A stretch of DNA of 64,000 bases from Daedaleopsis sinensis (taxonomy: Eukaryota > Basidiomycota > Agaricomycetes > Polyporales > Polyporaceae): assembly GCA_033807695.1 (NCBI GenBank), contig CM066305.1:3410001-3474000 (forward strand), written 5' to 3'. Below, in pieces: positions 23,919-34,986 of the stretch. The position numbers were made by a program, and so were the translations under genes. Under the pieces are notes generated by a model that worked only from the letters and a program-made list of their open reading frames with translations, did not search any database and was not told where the DNA came from. How positions within the stretch are numbered: the first letter of the stretch is position 1; every line of letters starts with the position of its first letter.

Positions 23919-25953
23919 TCAGAACGTCTTCTTCGTCCCCTGGAACTCGGTGACGGCGCCAGAGCGCATGCCGCCGCCACGACCTCCGCCACGGCCACCC
24001 CGGTCACCGAACCCACCACGGCCACGACCGCCTCCGCGACCGCCACGGTCACCGAACCCACCACGGCCACGGCCACGTCCACCACCACGGTCACCGAACC
24101 CCTACAACGTGTGTCAACTCCGCCTGCTGAGATACGAGATCAAAACGAGCACTCACACGTCCGCCGCCACGTCCTCCACCACGTCCACCGCCAAAGCCAC
24201 CGCCGCCGCCGCCGCTGTTGTCTCTCGGCTGCGAGTAGTCCAGACGGATGGTACGGCCGTTGATGTCGGTGCCAGAGAGCCCCTCGAACGCCTTTTTCGC
24301 GGTCTCGATGTCGACGTACTCGACGTAGCCGAAGCCCTTGGGCTTGCCGGTCTCGCGGTCCGTCGGGAGCCGCACGCTCTTGACCTCGCCGATCTCGCCG
24401 AACACCTCCCAGATGCCGTCCTCGGTCGAGTCCCAGCTGAGGTTGCCGACGAAGAGGGTCGCCGACGGCTCGCTGGCCTGGTCGCCGAACTTCTTGGCGC
24501 GGTCCTCGCGCACGACGGTCTTGTCCTTGTCCTCGGACCTGTCGACGTTGATCGGACGGCCGTCGATCTCCTTGCCGGAGAGCGCGAGCGCGGCCTCGAC
24601 GGCCTCGGTCGTCGCGAAGTTGACGTAGCCGAACCCGCGCGAGCGGCCGGTGTTGCGGTCCATCTGCACGCGGGCAGAGACGACCTCGCCACACTCGGCG
24701 AACTCTGACGCGAGCCATTCGTTGTCGACGTTCCACGACAGGCGGCCAACGAAGACCGTTTTAGTCTGGCCAGATTCTGCAGCGTCGCCGTCGGCAATCT
24801 TGACCTTTTTGGTGACAGGGGCAGAGTCATCCTCAGCCTTCCGCTTGCCTGAAAGACAGACATGTCAGGGGTCGTGCTCATTGTAAGAATTGCTGAACGC
24901 ACCCTTAGCAGGAGCCGCGGCGGCATCAGCCATCTCCACATCCTCGTCCGACGCCTCGGAATCAGACTCTGAACCCGAGTCGGAGTCAGAATCATCCTTC
25001 TTGGCCGCCTTCTTCACAACTGCAGCGGGCTTCTTGGCCGCGGGAGCCTCATCGTCCGAGTCGCTGCTGTCGTCACTGCTGGACTCTGCCTTCTTGGCGG
25101 GGGCTGCCTTGGCGGGCGTGGCCTTTTTGGCTGATGCAGGCGCGGGTTTTGCGGGAGCCTCATCCTCGGACGAGCTTTCAGAGTCTGACGACGAGGCTGC
25201 CTTCTTAGGGGTGGCCTTCACCTGCGCGGCTTTTGGCTTCTCATCCTCAGAATCGGACTCGCTGCTCGACGAAGCTGCAGCCTTCTGTGTACCCATGTAT
25301 AAGGAAAGTAGTCGTCGCCAGGATCACAAGCGAGACATACCTTGCCATTAGGGGCGGCGGCAGGCTTCTTGTCGGACTCGGAGTCCTCCTCTGAAGAGCT
25401 CGAGGCAGGTTTCACCACTGCTTTCGGTGCAACCTTCGCCTGTGTGTGACATGGGAGATGAGCAGGTGATCCACGGCGGTGTGAACAGTACACTGACCTT
25501 GCCGTTGGCAGCAGGAGCATCGCTGTCGCTGTCAGACTCTTCGGAGCTCGACTCCTTGGCCTTAGCCTTGGTCTTCGCTGCTGCCTTAGCCTAGATGACA
25601 GAAGACGAATGTCAGCAATACAGAAGACTGGAAACGTATATTAAAAACGAACGGGGGTGGTGGCCTTCGCCTTGGGCTTTTCCTCCTCAGACTCCTCATC
25701 GGACGAGTCCGCCTTAGGGCCCTTGGCCTTCTTCTTCCCGTTCTTTGCATCTGCCTTTGCCTACAGCAGCCATGGGTTAGCAAGAGAAGCAGTGGAGGGC
25801 CTCTTCTCTGCATACCTGCTCCTTCGCCTTTGCGATGATTTCCTTGGAACCCACAGGCTTCGTCGCGGCCTTGGCAGGAGAAGGCGCAGCCTTCTTCACG
25901 GGGGTGGCCTTTGCGACCTTTTTGTCGGCTTTCTTGTCTGCTGCCTTGGCCAT
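23919..25953 (-). CDS. Nucleolin/NSR1-like nucleolar RNA-binding protein
   Basis: Seven exons: 25953-25816, 25760-25653, 25590-25498, 25439-25341, 25284-24903, 24848-24157 and 24101-23919, giving 564 residues. The domain order matches nucleolin, yeast Nsr1 and fission yeast Gar2, which act in pre-rRNA processing and 40S assembly. The N-terminal half alternates Lys/Ala-rich segments with Ser/Glu/Asp acidic blocks typical of casein-kinase II targets. Two RRMs follow: RRM1 with VFVGRL and RGFGYVNF, RRM2 with LFVGNL and KGFGYVEY. The C-terminus is an RGG-type domain of FGDRGG repeats. Each short N-terminal exon encodes roughly one acidic/basic repeat and all introns are phase 0 there, suggesting growth by exon duplication. 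Confidence 0.94.
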
Positions 25954-26365
25954 GGTGGACGATGAGGGGGAGGTGTGTAAAGGGAGAGGGAGAAGGCTGA
26001 GAGCAAGAGGCAAGGAGGGACAGGCGCGCAGGAAAGAAACTTGCACGGGGCAAATTTCGCAAAGATGGTAATACGGCGCCTATCCCGGCAGTCCCCGGTG
26101 TCGGTGATCCGCCCCGCCCCGCCACCACCTCCGACCAAGCCGGCCATTGCACACGCAAGTCCAGTCTACACGGCGTACGCAACGTCTGTGAGAGGTTAGA
26201 CTCTGTTAGACTCCGTTGCTGACAATGGAAAGATGATAGTCGATAGTGAGAGGTAGAAGTCCAGAGTGCCATAATGCCTACGAATACAGTTTGCAGCTCG
26301 GTATGCGTAGTTGATACAGAAATCGAAATCCCAATATGCAGTCCGCAGCCTGATCAAGCAGCCGC
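25954..26365. other. Nucleolin-like gene promoter region
   Basis: A 412 base gap between the nucleolin-like start codon and the stop codon of the Rab escort gene, both on the minus strand. No gene and no clear core element recognised. Confidence 0.5.
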
Positions 26366-28324
26366 TCACCACTCGTCCGAAGTCTCGTCCTCCACAGCGT
26401 CCAGTGGTGGCCAGAACGAGTCGACATCGTCCAGGGCGTCGCTCTCCTCCATCTCACCCTCATTGCCATCCTTCTCAGCAGCCCCCTTCTCAGCCTCTTC
26501 CTTGGGAGCCGCACGCCGCACGCCTGCAGCCTTGAGTTCCTCGACGGCCTTCCAGAAGATCGCCTCCGCGGCTTTCGTCCCTGCGTCCGCGATGGAGGGC
26601 ACCAGTTGGGAATACGGCGTCGAGACGATGATGCCCGGGGGCTGCGTCTCGTCTGTGGAGGGAAGTAGAGGAGGATGGTGGACATAGAAGACGGTGAAGA
26701 GCGGGGTGGCTGGGACTGTGTTTGCAGGCGCGGTGTGCGGAACGGTGAGCGATAGGACGGCGTCGAGGTATGGTCGAAGGATATCCTCTGCAGACGAGGT
26801 AACAGGAGAAGAAGTCGTAACAGGCACGGAAATGTTGATGATGTCTGGGCATATGGGTCAGTATATGAACAACCTTGATACTCCGCACAGCGCTCACATT
26901 TCCCTCGAGGTGCGGAGAGGCTACCCTCACCAGTAACCAGTGCATGTGCTGCCATACTGCTTGATCCTCCTGCTAACGACGCTGGCGGGAAGACCAACAG
27001 CGCCGTGTCAACCTCGTATGTTGGTGACAACGGTTTCTCAGCTGCTTCGCCGTCCGCGTCAACATCCGGATCCTGTTCTTCAGAAGACGCAGCATCTTCC
27101 TCCGCTGCATCGGACGGTGTAAAGATCACCGGCGTGTCGATGATAGCGATGCATCTGGCAGTCGCTACCGCACTGACAGTATGCGGGTCAGAAGATGCGT
27201 TCGCCGTATGGATGGCATTGAGCGGAGTGGAGATGTAGTCAGGCGACGACAAGAGAACCTTCGCAGTCAACTGTTCATCGAATTCCTCCAATTCTATGCA
27301 GTACCGCGGATGCGCGATTGCGGGTACAGATGGAGTCTTCTCGTCGGCCGGAACATCGTCGGAGGTGCGGGAAGAGCTCTTGACCGCACGGACGCGTCGA
27401 CCTAGAATGTATGTGCCCCCTTTGACGGCCGCTGTACGACAGAAGCCTTGTGCAGTCTCGCCCAGTCCTCCATAATGGCCGACCAAGAATGGTGACGAGC
27501 CGTAGCGTCCCGCGGACCGGAGATACTGCCGTATTCTCTGCATTGCCGGAAGAGTCGGTTCTATGATTCGACTCTCAGTGAGCAGACATCCACATGCGTT
27601 GCAGCAGGAGCCGCGCACCTTCTGCTGACGCGCAGAACGCCAACGCGTATGCTATGGCGGTCGACGCCTTATCGTTGAGGGAGAAGACCTCGCGGAGGAA
27701 GCGGACGAACGGCATCTCTTCCTTGCCTTCAATCTCCTTCTTGCCCTCAAACTCTCCCGCGGCGAACATGAGAAAGCGCATGAGACGTCGTTTGTCGACG
27801 AGCGAGAGCACCTTGCTCTTGAACACGTCCTCCTTGCTCCCGGGTACGCTCTGTACATACCCAGGTCGGTCGTACACGGCGACCTTCTCTAGCAGCTTGA
27901 ACTGTCCGTATCTCGAGACACCGGATGCAATCAAAGAGTCGATGTGCGGACCAATAGACGGCACGATTGACGGCGCGAGCGAGACGGAGTATTGCCGAGA
28001 CTGTGGGGGAAGGGTCTGCGAGCGAGATATTGAGGTGTACCGCGCACGCTGATGCGCATAGTATTCGGAGGAGGCGAAGGGAGCGTCGACCGCACGTATA
28101 CGCAGATCCGCCCACTCCGCGAGCTCGTCGACGGTGAGCGAGGCCTCGTCGCCGCCGTAGTAGTGGTTGGTGTCGATGTGGGCGACCTTGAAGCCTGCCT
28201 TGGAGAGTGCGCTGCCGCATCGGGGCCTTCAGAGCGAGCGAGCGGAAGAGAGGACACACGGTGCTCACGCAGCTGCGATGGATTCAGATAGCCCAGTACC
28301 GAGCACGATTGCGTCGAAGTCCAT
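26366..28324 (-). CDS. Rab escort protein (Mrs6/REP)
   Basis: Four exons: 28324-28269, 28211-27619, 27560-26898 and 26844-26366, giving 596 residues. REP presents newly made Rab GTPases to geranylgeranyl transferase II. The N-terminus is the Rossmann-like GDI fold (DAIVLGTGLSES, then HIDTNHYYGGDEASL). Later GDI/REP signatures are FLVGHYGGLGETAQGFCR and GGTYILGR. The long insert between the two sequence-conserved regions and the acidic C-terminus distinguish REP from the shorter Rab-GDI. A separate GDI gene is expected elsewhere in the genome. The start codon is 123 bases from that of the divergent gene at 28,448, so the two probably share a promoter. Confidence 0.93.
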
Positions 28325-28447
28325 CGTGTGCCCGACGTTGCGCGCGCCGCGCGATGGTGGAAGTCCTGAGGCGACCGGATGGGCGCGTCGTCCGCGCCGG
28401 GCGGGACGGGCGCCAGTGGTCTGTGATAGGTAGCCGGGATCAGCCGA

Positions 28448-28987
28448 ATGGGAGACCAGCTCATCTCTCTCGCCGACGACCACGATGTATCCCTCTCTCC
28501 GCGTCGCAAACGCACACAGACCGCTCATTCGTTTCCTCGGCAAGCGGCAGTGGCCCGCAAGTACGCTCTCTCCGTCTCTACCGCGTTGGCCACGACATTG
28601 ACCAGTGCCTCTCAATCTGGCGCTCGCCTGCCACCCGACCGCACCTCAACCGTATCCGTACTCCGTCTACGCGACATTGGACCCGCAGAGCCCGAGGAGC
28701 AACACCCGCACCCGTTTGCGCCTCCTGAGCTCAAGCAGCACTTCTCCGACTTCGTGAAGAAGTTCCAGAGCGCGCCGAGTGCGGGCCCGGCGCCCTCGAA
28801 GAAGAGCAGCAGCGGGGGTGCTCAGGTGTTCGAGGAGTTCTGGGAAGCCCCCGCGAGGTTCTGGAAACGGGAGCTACAGGACTGGGAGATTGAACTGGTA
28901 CATGTGCGTGTTTCTCGTGCTTTGTGTCGTAGATGGGAGAAGGCTGATAGATTGGTCCTGCAGAGTGGAGGTGCTTCGGCCAAATAG
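28448..28987 (+). CDS. Small unrecognised protein, divergent from REP
   Basis: Two exons, 28448-28897 and 28964-28987, give 157 residues. The 66 nt intron (GTACAT...CTGCAG) is a multiple of three, so read-through also stays open. A second possible in-frame intron lies at 28,562-28,606. The family is not recognised. The N-terminus is basic and Ser/Arg-rich (SPRRKRTQT), the middle Pro-rich, and the C-terminal third (FEEFWEAPARFWKRELQDWE) looks like a short amphipathic, conserved segment. No membrane segment. Coding status is supported by codon bias and by the compact bidirectional promoter. Confidence 0.62.
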   Translation: MGDQLISLADDHDVSLSPRRKRTQTAHSFPRQAAVARKYALSVSTALATTLTSASQSGARLPPDRTSTVSVLRLRDIGPAEPEEQHPHPFAPPELKQHFSDFVKKFQSAPSAGPAPSKKSSSGGAQVFEEFWEAPARFWKRELQDWEIELVHVRVSRALCRRWEKADRLVLQSGGASAK

Positions 28988-30214
28988 CGTCGAGCATCTG
29001 TACCGAATACGCAACTTGGACATTGCCCTAATTTAACCCACGCTGTACTCTGCTCTCCCCTTCCTCTCGTTACATCGGATCTTATGCTGCTTGTGCCATA
29101 TGCAACGCGGTGACGAGATGGCTCATTCCCTCGCCGCATATACTGACTACGCAGCCGGGTGATATGTCACTGTGTTCCTACGGAGTCTTCGGACCTGATG
29201 CAAGCAAGCCATTCTTGGAGCTACTAGACGGCCATCCCGGCGCAAAAAACTTCGACAGTGACAACCAGGACGCTGTCCGACGTGTAGTGCGTCACGAGCC
29301 CGCGTTTCATGGCACAATGACAACTATGCATTCTGACTCTCACATCCCCAAGTAGGTAACTACTGCCGGGCCTGAGGGGACATGCAGCCGGCAACGCCTC
29401 ACTTGGTTTCTCTGTGGGTTTCTTCCGCTTCCATACCAAGCTTCTTGACATCGCAATGACCGCTACCTGTCTTTCTTACGCAGCTGAGAGCGTCCGGCAC
29501 ACTGCTGCGCTCATATTAGAGGAACATATCTTTTTTCTACGCCACTTCCTGGGCGTTGCGCGGACTGTAAGCTCTCAGGTACCACCTTCCATTTGTTGTG
29601 GATTATTGAATGGCGCACTACGATGCACGCTGTGCGCATGACCTCCTGGCAGATACGCACATGAGGTCGGTGCATCGAGGCAATAATCAATGTCATAAGT
29701 CGTGCACTGGCAGATCACATCAACGCTATTTATACGACGCAGGCGTCCGTGCAGCCTGAGGTAGCCTGATGCAACCTACAGGTGAGTCATAGTGAACATT
29801 ATTATGAGCGTTGTAGACGGTGTGATCGACGGTGAGACCGCCGGATAGGAGATTTCGCGGGCAGACTGGACCTGGAGTGGACTATCAGCGACCACGTCCG
29901 ACCCCGGAACACGCTCGCGAAGTCGAAGCTCCAAAGAGAGCGCATGGTGCATCGGCGCTTACTATACCTGTCCAACATGGACGACCAACGAGGCGCAGCA
30001 TTCCAATCCGATGGGTGGATCACATCAATAATGCTCCCAGTATCCACGGCACATTCAAACCAGCAATTCATCTCCTGCATCACATCGTGCATCGAGCGGC
30101 GCTGCGTGCCATTGGAGGGAAGTTTCGGGTTTGAATATCCGCTTAGGTATCATGACACCAAAACCATAGCCACCCATTCGCTTCTTCCGGCATCATTCCT
30201 CCGTGCTCGCCGAG
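28988..30214. other. Intergenic, no gene seen
   Basis: About 1.2 kb without a supported gene. Short frames on both strands have no domain or splice continuity. Confidence 0.5.
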
Positions 30215-30220
30215 TATAAA
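30215..30220 (+). promoter_or_regulatory. Candidate TATA box of the carboxypeptidase gene
   Basis: TATAAA lies 84 bases upstream of the start codon at 30,299. Confidence 0.55.
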
Positions 30221-30298
30221 GCGGCCTCGAACCAGAGAAGCCCTACCTGCAGCACTCCTCGGCCTGGTCCCCCCTAGGTCTCCCTTGTCCTAGCGACT

Positions 30299-32260
30299 AT
30301 GCTTCGACTCTCACTACTGACCCCCTTGCTCGCCCTCCTTCCTGTATCCACCGTGCTCGGTGGCCAGGTTCCGGTAGTCAATGGCGTCATTGGCGGGATT
30401 CCTGGCCCCGTTTCGGAGACCGCCAGCAAGTTCAAGGTAGCCGACATCAAGCCTGCGGCGACCACACCGGGCAAGCTGCGCGTCGTCGAGAACAGTGGCG
30501 TATGCGAGACCACCCCGGGTGTCTACCAGGCCTCTGGGTATGGCGACCTGACCTCAAACGAGAGCATCTGGTGAGCGCAAACCGCCAGGGGCTACGCTAC
30601 CATCGGGATCTTGACAGGTCTCTCTTCTCAGGTTCTGGTACTTTGCCGCTCGCAAGAACCCCGACACGGCGCCTCTTTCCATTTGGTTGAACGGCGGTGT
30701 AAGTCCCTTGTCGAATGTGGTCTTCCAGTCTTCATCACGCTTACGATACCACCCATAGCCCGGAAGTTCGAGTATGATCGGTCTATTCCAGGAGCAGGGC
30801 CCGTGCCGCATCAAGAACGACAGCAGCGGTGTTGATTTGAACCCGAACGCATGGAACGAGGTGTCGAACATGTAAGTTAGCAACGTTGACACTGCCGATA
30901 TACACATGTGCTGATAAGTGATTGCCATCGCGCAGGCTGTTCATCGACCAGCCGGTGGGCGTGGGCTTCTCGCATGGATCGACAACAGTTGGGACGTCGC
31001 AGGCGGCGGCGGCCGACGTCTGGAAGTTCCTCCAGATCTTCTTCGCGGACTCGCGGTTCTCCAAGCTCCAGAAGAACGAATTTGCCATCTGGACCGAGTC
31101 GTGAGTGCATGTGCACTTATCGCGGTGGATGTAGTGTGTGGTGCTCACATTGTCGGGTGACACAGGTACGGTGGACACTACGGCCCGACCTTCGCTGCGT
31201 ACGTTTGATATGCCGGACCGCGACAGGGTTGTGAGGGGTACTCATCGTCTTCTCTAGACACTTCCTCGATCAGAACGCTGCCATTGCTAACGGCAGCATT
31301 ACCGGTATCCCGATCAATCTTAAGTTCCTTGGTGTCGGGGATGGCTTGACTGTGAGTACGCTGCCGTCCTGTCGTAATCTCCTGTCGTAACGGTCGGTGT
31401 CACAGGACCCCCTCTCGCAATACCCTGGCTACATCTCGTATGCAGCGTCCAACCCGTGAGTGCGACAAATATCGCTTACAAAGCTCCCGCATACTCATAA
31501 ACTGTCAGATACCATGCCTTAGTCTCTTCCTCGACTATCACGCGCGCGAACCAGAGCTTCACGAAGTCCGGCGGCTGCAAGGACCAGATCACGCAGTGCT
31601 ACCAGACGGGCACCAACAGCGTCTGCTCGCGCGCGCAGAGCACATGCAACAACAATATCCTCTCCCCACTCGCGGGCAACTTCGACGTCTACTACATCCT
31701 CGCTACGAACCCTGACCCGTACCCGCCCGACTTCAGCACATGGATCAACAGCAAGGCGGTCACATCGAAGATCGGCGCGGAGTCGACGTGGGTCGAGAGC
31801 AGCGACACCGTGTACAGCAACTTTGCGGACACGGGCGACTGGATGCACAACTCGCGCCCGGACCTCGAGAAGGTCATCGACGCGGGCGTGCGCACGCTCG
31901 TGTACGACGGCGACGCGGACTACATCCTCAACTTCCACGGCGTCGAGGCGATGGTCAATGCGCTCCAGACGAAGTTTACCGCGGAGTACGCGCAGCAGGA
32001 GTTCGCGAACTTCACGGTGCGCGGGCAGCCGACGGGCGTGTTCAAGAACGCGGGCACGTTCTCGTATGTCCGCATATTCGGCGCGTGAGTCTGCTCTCCT
32101 CTTCCTATTCTCTTCTTCTGGGGTGTGTGTGCTAAATATGTCTTGTCTATGCAGCGGGCATGAGGTCCCTGCGTACACGCACGGCTCGCTTCAGGTGGGC
32201 GAGGCGGCGCTGCAGATGTTCTCGCAGATTATGAGCAACAACTCGCTATCCTCGACGTGA
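30299..32260 (+). CDS. Secreted serine carboxypeptidase (peptidase family S10)
   Basis: Nine exons: 30299-30570, 30632-30698, 30759-30871, 30936-31100, 31166-31198, 31258-31351, 31406-31455, 31509-32084 and 32155-32260, giving 491 residues. It should remove C-terminal residues from peptides, either in the vacuole or outside the cell. A signal peptide is present ([21 protein letters not shown]). The substrate-carboxylate loop WLNGGPGSSS is intact. The catalytic triad is Ser206 in ESYGG, Asp402 in GDADYI and His459 in GAGHEVPAY. Several N-glycosylation sequons and Cys pairs fit a secreted enzyme. Exon 5 is only 33 nt. Phases agree throughout. Confidence 0.95.
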
Positions 32261-32464
32261 TGTGCGAGGCGGTAGAATTGCAGAGGCGGCCTAGCATCGA
32301 GTGCCAAGCTCGAGTACGAGTATGAAAGTGTAACCTGGTACGATATCTTACGCTCTGCCTACATGAAATCTTTGTGGGAGGGCGTTTGATCATCAAGGAA
32401 AGCCCAAGAGCATGCCTCCTAAAACCTGCAGTGGTATGATATTTTACGCCCGATGCTGTGTGAC

Positions 32465-32482
32465 CCCTAGGGTTAGGGTTAG
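32465..32482 (+). repeat. Short interstitial telomere-like repeat
   Basis: CCCTAGGGTTAGGGTTAG: two TTAGGG-type units plus a flanking inverted CCCTA, 200 bases after the carbo­xypeptidase stop. TTAGGG is the telomere repeat of most basidiomycetes. Confidence 0.6.
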
Positions 32483-32519
32483 CGCACCAGAAAGACAAGA
32501 AAAAAGGGGAGGGGGGGAG

Positions 32520-32695
32520 TTTAGCCTCTACGCGTGAACGCAGAGGGCCCCACAAGGGGGCTGTCGACGCCCGTTAGGACGTCGACGATAGCGAGGGGAA
32601 GCGGTGCATACGAGAGGTGGCTCTCTCCCGATGCCCATACTCCCTCCGCCCACACCGGCTCGTCAGGGTGATCAAGCCCGACTCGCCGGTTCCGA
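32520..32695 (-). repeat. Dispersed repeat, copy 2
   Basis: On the minus strand this matches 10,920-11,080 in order and with long shared blocks. Translation of both copies gives DHPDEP.WA and GVDSPLVGPS, so the ancestral sequence may have been coding. It starts about 40 bases from the telomere-like tract. Confidence 0.75.
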
Positions 32696-33499
32696 GGATG
32701 GTCTTGCGGCGCCATTTGAGTTGTACAATCTGGAACTCTAGAACCGTCAGCCAGCAGATAACGGCTCGCAGAGCCTCGCCACACCACACGGCCACGAAAG
32801 CCAGAACCGCACGAAACGAAGAACCAAAACCGAACGAAAGAAGAACCAGAACCGAACGAAACGGAGAGTCTAAGTGACTACGTGACCGACACTCCGTCCC
32901 CAGCACTCCGCGTCCAGCGTCGTAGTCGTCGTCGTTGTTCATCTTGAGCGCGCGCGAACAGAGAGTAAAACCTGCACCTGTTCAAAGAACCAACCAGGGC
33001 TCTAACAGATGAGCACTACCTTCATGTCAAAGATGAACGAAAACGCGCTCCGCGACCACAGCGGCCGCCGCAATCACTGGGGTCATGACTCCCTCATGCG
33101 GACAACAGCCATGGCCACGGGTCGCTACCTCGCCGGGGGCCACCGGGGCACCCCGCCTAGATCCAGTCCAGGTCTTGCGTGGGTCTTGAGAGCGCGCTCG
33201 TCGAGGGTCCTGCCCGTCCAGGTCGTGGAAGAGGAGGAAGAGAGGATGCAGCTCGACGCAGCGTGTGGTGGGGTATATATATAGGGCGGGAGCCTGATCC
33301 CGGCTGAGGCTGACGGATTGTTAGCCACCTTACGGGTCGGGCTCCAAATGGTAATGCCTGGGGTGTCCGTGCGGGAGCAGTCAGCCTCCCGGCGCGAGGG
33401 GGGCGGGAAACATGGCGGAGGCCGTCATGCGGCTGACCGTCTCCAACGATATCTGTGAATACGTTCGAATGGTCCAGTAGTATGTTACAGATGGCACTA
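32696..33499. other. Intergenic, simple-sequence rich
   Basis: Contains a stretch of imperfect GAACCAAAACCGAACGAA-type repeats (32,800-32,870). No gene recognised. Confidence 0.5.
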
Positions 33500-34986
33500 T
33501 CATTGAATTTCGGCCTTGCCTTGGTACCCAAACCTAGTGCCGTGTCCGTTCGCACTTCCTGCATGAGACGAGATGCCGCCCTCTGGCATCCGGGACGCAT
33601 AGCTCACAGCAGGGAATATCGGCAAGGCACCTGTAGGCGACAGCGCCGCCGCCGCGATTTCCGTATCCGACTTGGTTGTAAGGCGTGCAGGTACTAGCGG
33701 GAACGTTCGCGGATCGTCCGGGTTCTGAGAGAGTTTGGGGAGTTAGCGGGCGCAACTCCGAGGAGACGACACGAACTGGGTGCGTACGTAGAGATTGTAC
33801 GCTTTCCCCTGCCTCTCGGGGCTGACCGGAGACTCGTACGATGATGAACTGTGGATGCCCAGGTCGACATGGTTGCGAGAAACGAAGACGCCTCTCCCAC
33901 GCCGCGAGCGGCGGCGCAGACACAGCCAGATTGCAACACCCAAGAGCAGCGCACCGAGGATCGCGCCGATGACGGCGACGACGATGAGCGTCGTTCTGCC
34001 TTTCCTGTGCGAGCCGAAGTGCGAGAAGTTGTGGTTGTTGTTGTTGTTGTTGTTATCGTTGTTGTCAGATGCGTTAGTCGGAGAGCGCGGGTTGGCTGTC
34101 TCGGACGCGGTGGATGTGTCTGTGTCCGTCGATGCCGAGGTGGGACCAAAATCTGCAGCACTGTCCGGCAGTCCTTGGCACGATCGAATCAGTTCATTAC
34201 TTCGAGAATATGCGATGCATTCAACTCACTTCGTTCCGCGATAGAGAACGCTGCTGACTCATTCCATCTTCCGTCCAACCCCTGCAGTGGTGTAGTTGAG
34301 ATATGTGGACTTCATGAAGTTATTCAAGAGGAATAGAACAACTGACCATATCTGCATAAGCCCAAGCAGGAATGGCGGTCTCGGTTGGAATAGACAGGGG
34401 ATATCTATTACACAACAGTCAAAAGGGGATATACGCGGGCAAGTGGCGCACGTACGCGTCAAGAAGAGGGTTAGTACAGGCCGCAGACCAAGTCGGCCAG
34501 CTGGCGAAGCAGAGTGAGCGGCCATGTTGAGAGTGATGACTCCGTGCACGTCTTACTCCACAATCCCCAGTCCATCATCGTGACCTTGACACCACGCACA
34601 TGCAGCTTGTACGGAGTACTGCACGGTATTGCACTGGCAGTCAAGTTCTGGATCGCCTGCTCCCGGACCTGTGTAAAACTCCCCAGATGCGATGGGGGGT
34701 ATGTTGGAGGCTTCACAGGATGTAAGCATTACTACAGAGGTGAACAGGACATGGATGGACGCACTAGAGTTAGAGGGCTTGCAAGAAGACCTTAAGAACG
34801 CGGACATCAGGCATGGTGTTTGCCCGAGAGAGTTGCTCATCTACATGTATCGTTCATGCCAGCAGTGACGGGGCTTTGGATGGCAATGCTCACCCAATCA
34901 TACGTCTCCTGACAAGTCGCGTTTATTTCTTGTGTGCGCCCAGGGACAAAAGAGGTCACCAGCTGAAGAACCAGTATCGCGAGCAT
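33500..34986 (-). CDS. Agaricomycete-type single-pass membrane protein
   Basis: Seven exons: 34986-34894, 34840-34557, 34500-34456, 34404-34347, 34281-34230, 34173-33788 and 33724-33500, giving about 380 residues, all in phase. A signal peptide starts the chain (MLAILVLQLVTSFV). The extracellular part has conserved-looking Cys motifs (CQCNTVQYSVQAACAWCQ) and Trp-rich WPTWSAACTN, then AIPAWAYADM. A Ser/Thr- and Asn-rich stalk follows, then one membrane helix (VVAVIGAILGALLLGVAIWL) with a basic stop-transfer, and a cytoplasmic tail with YNPDDPRTFP. I know this architecture from agaricomycete genomes as an uncharacterised group; no function is established. About 23 residues in exon 2 (around KPSNSSASIHVLFTSVV) look like an unspliced intron. 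Confidence 0.8.
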
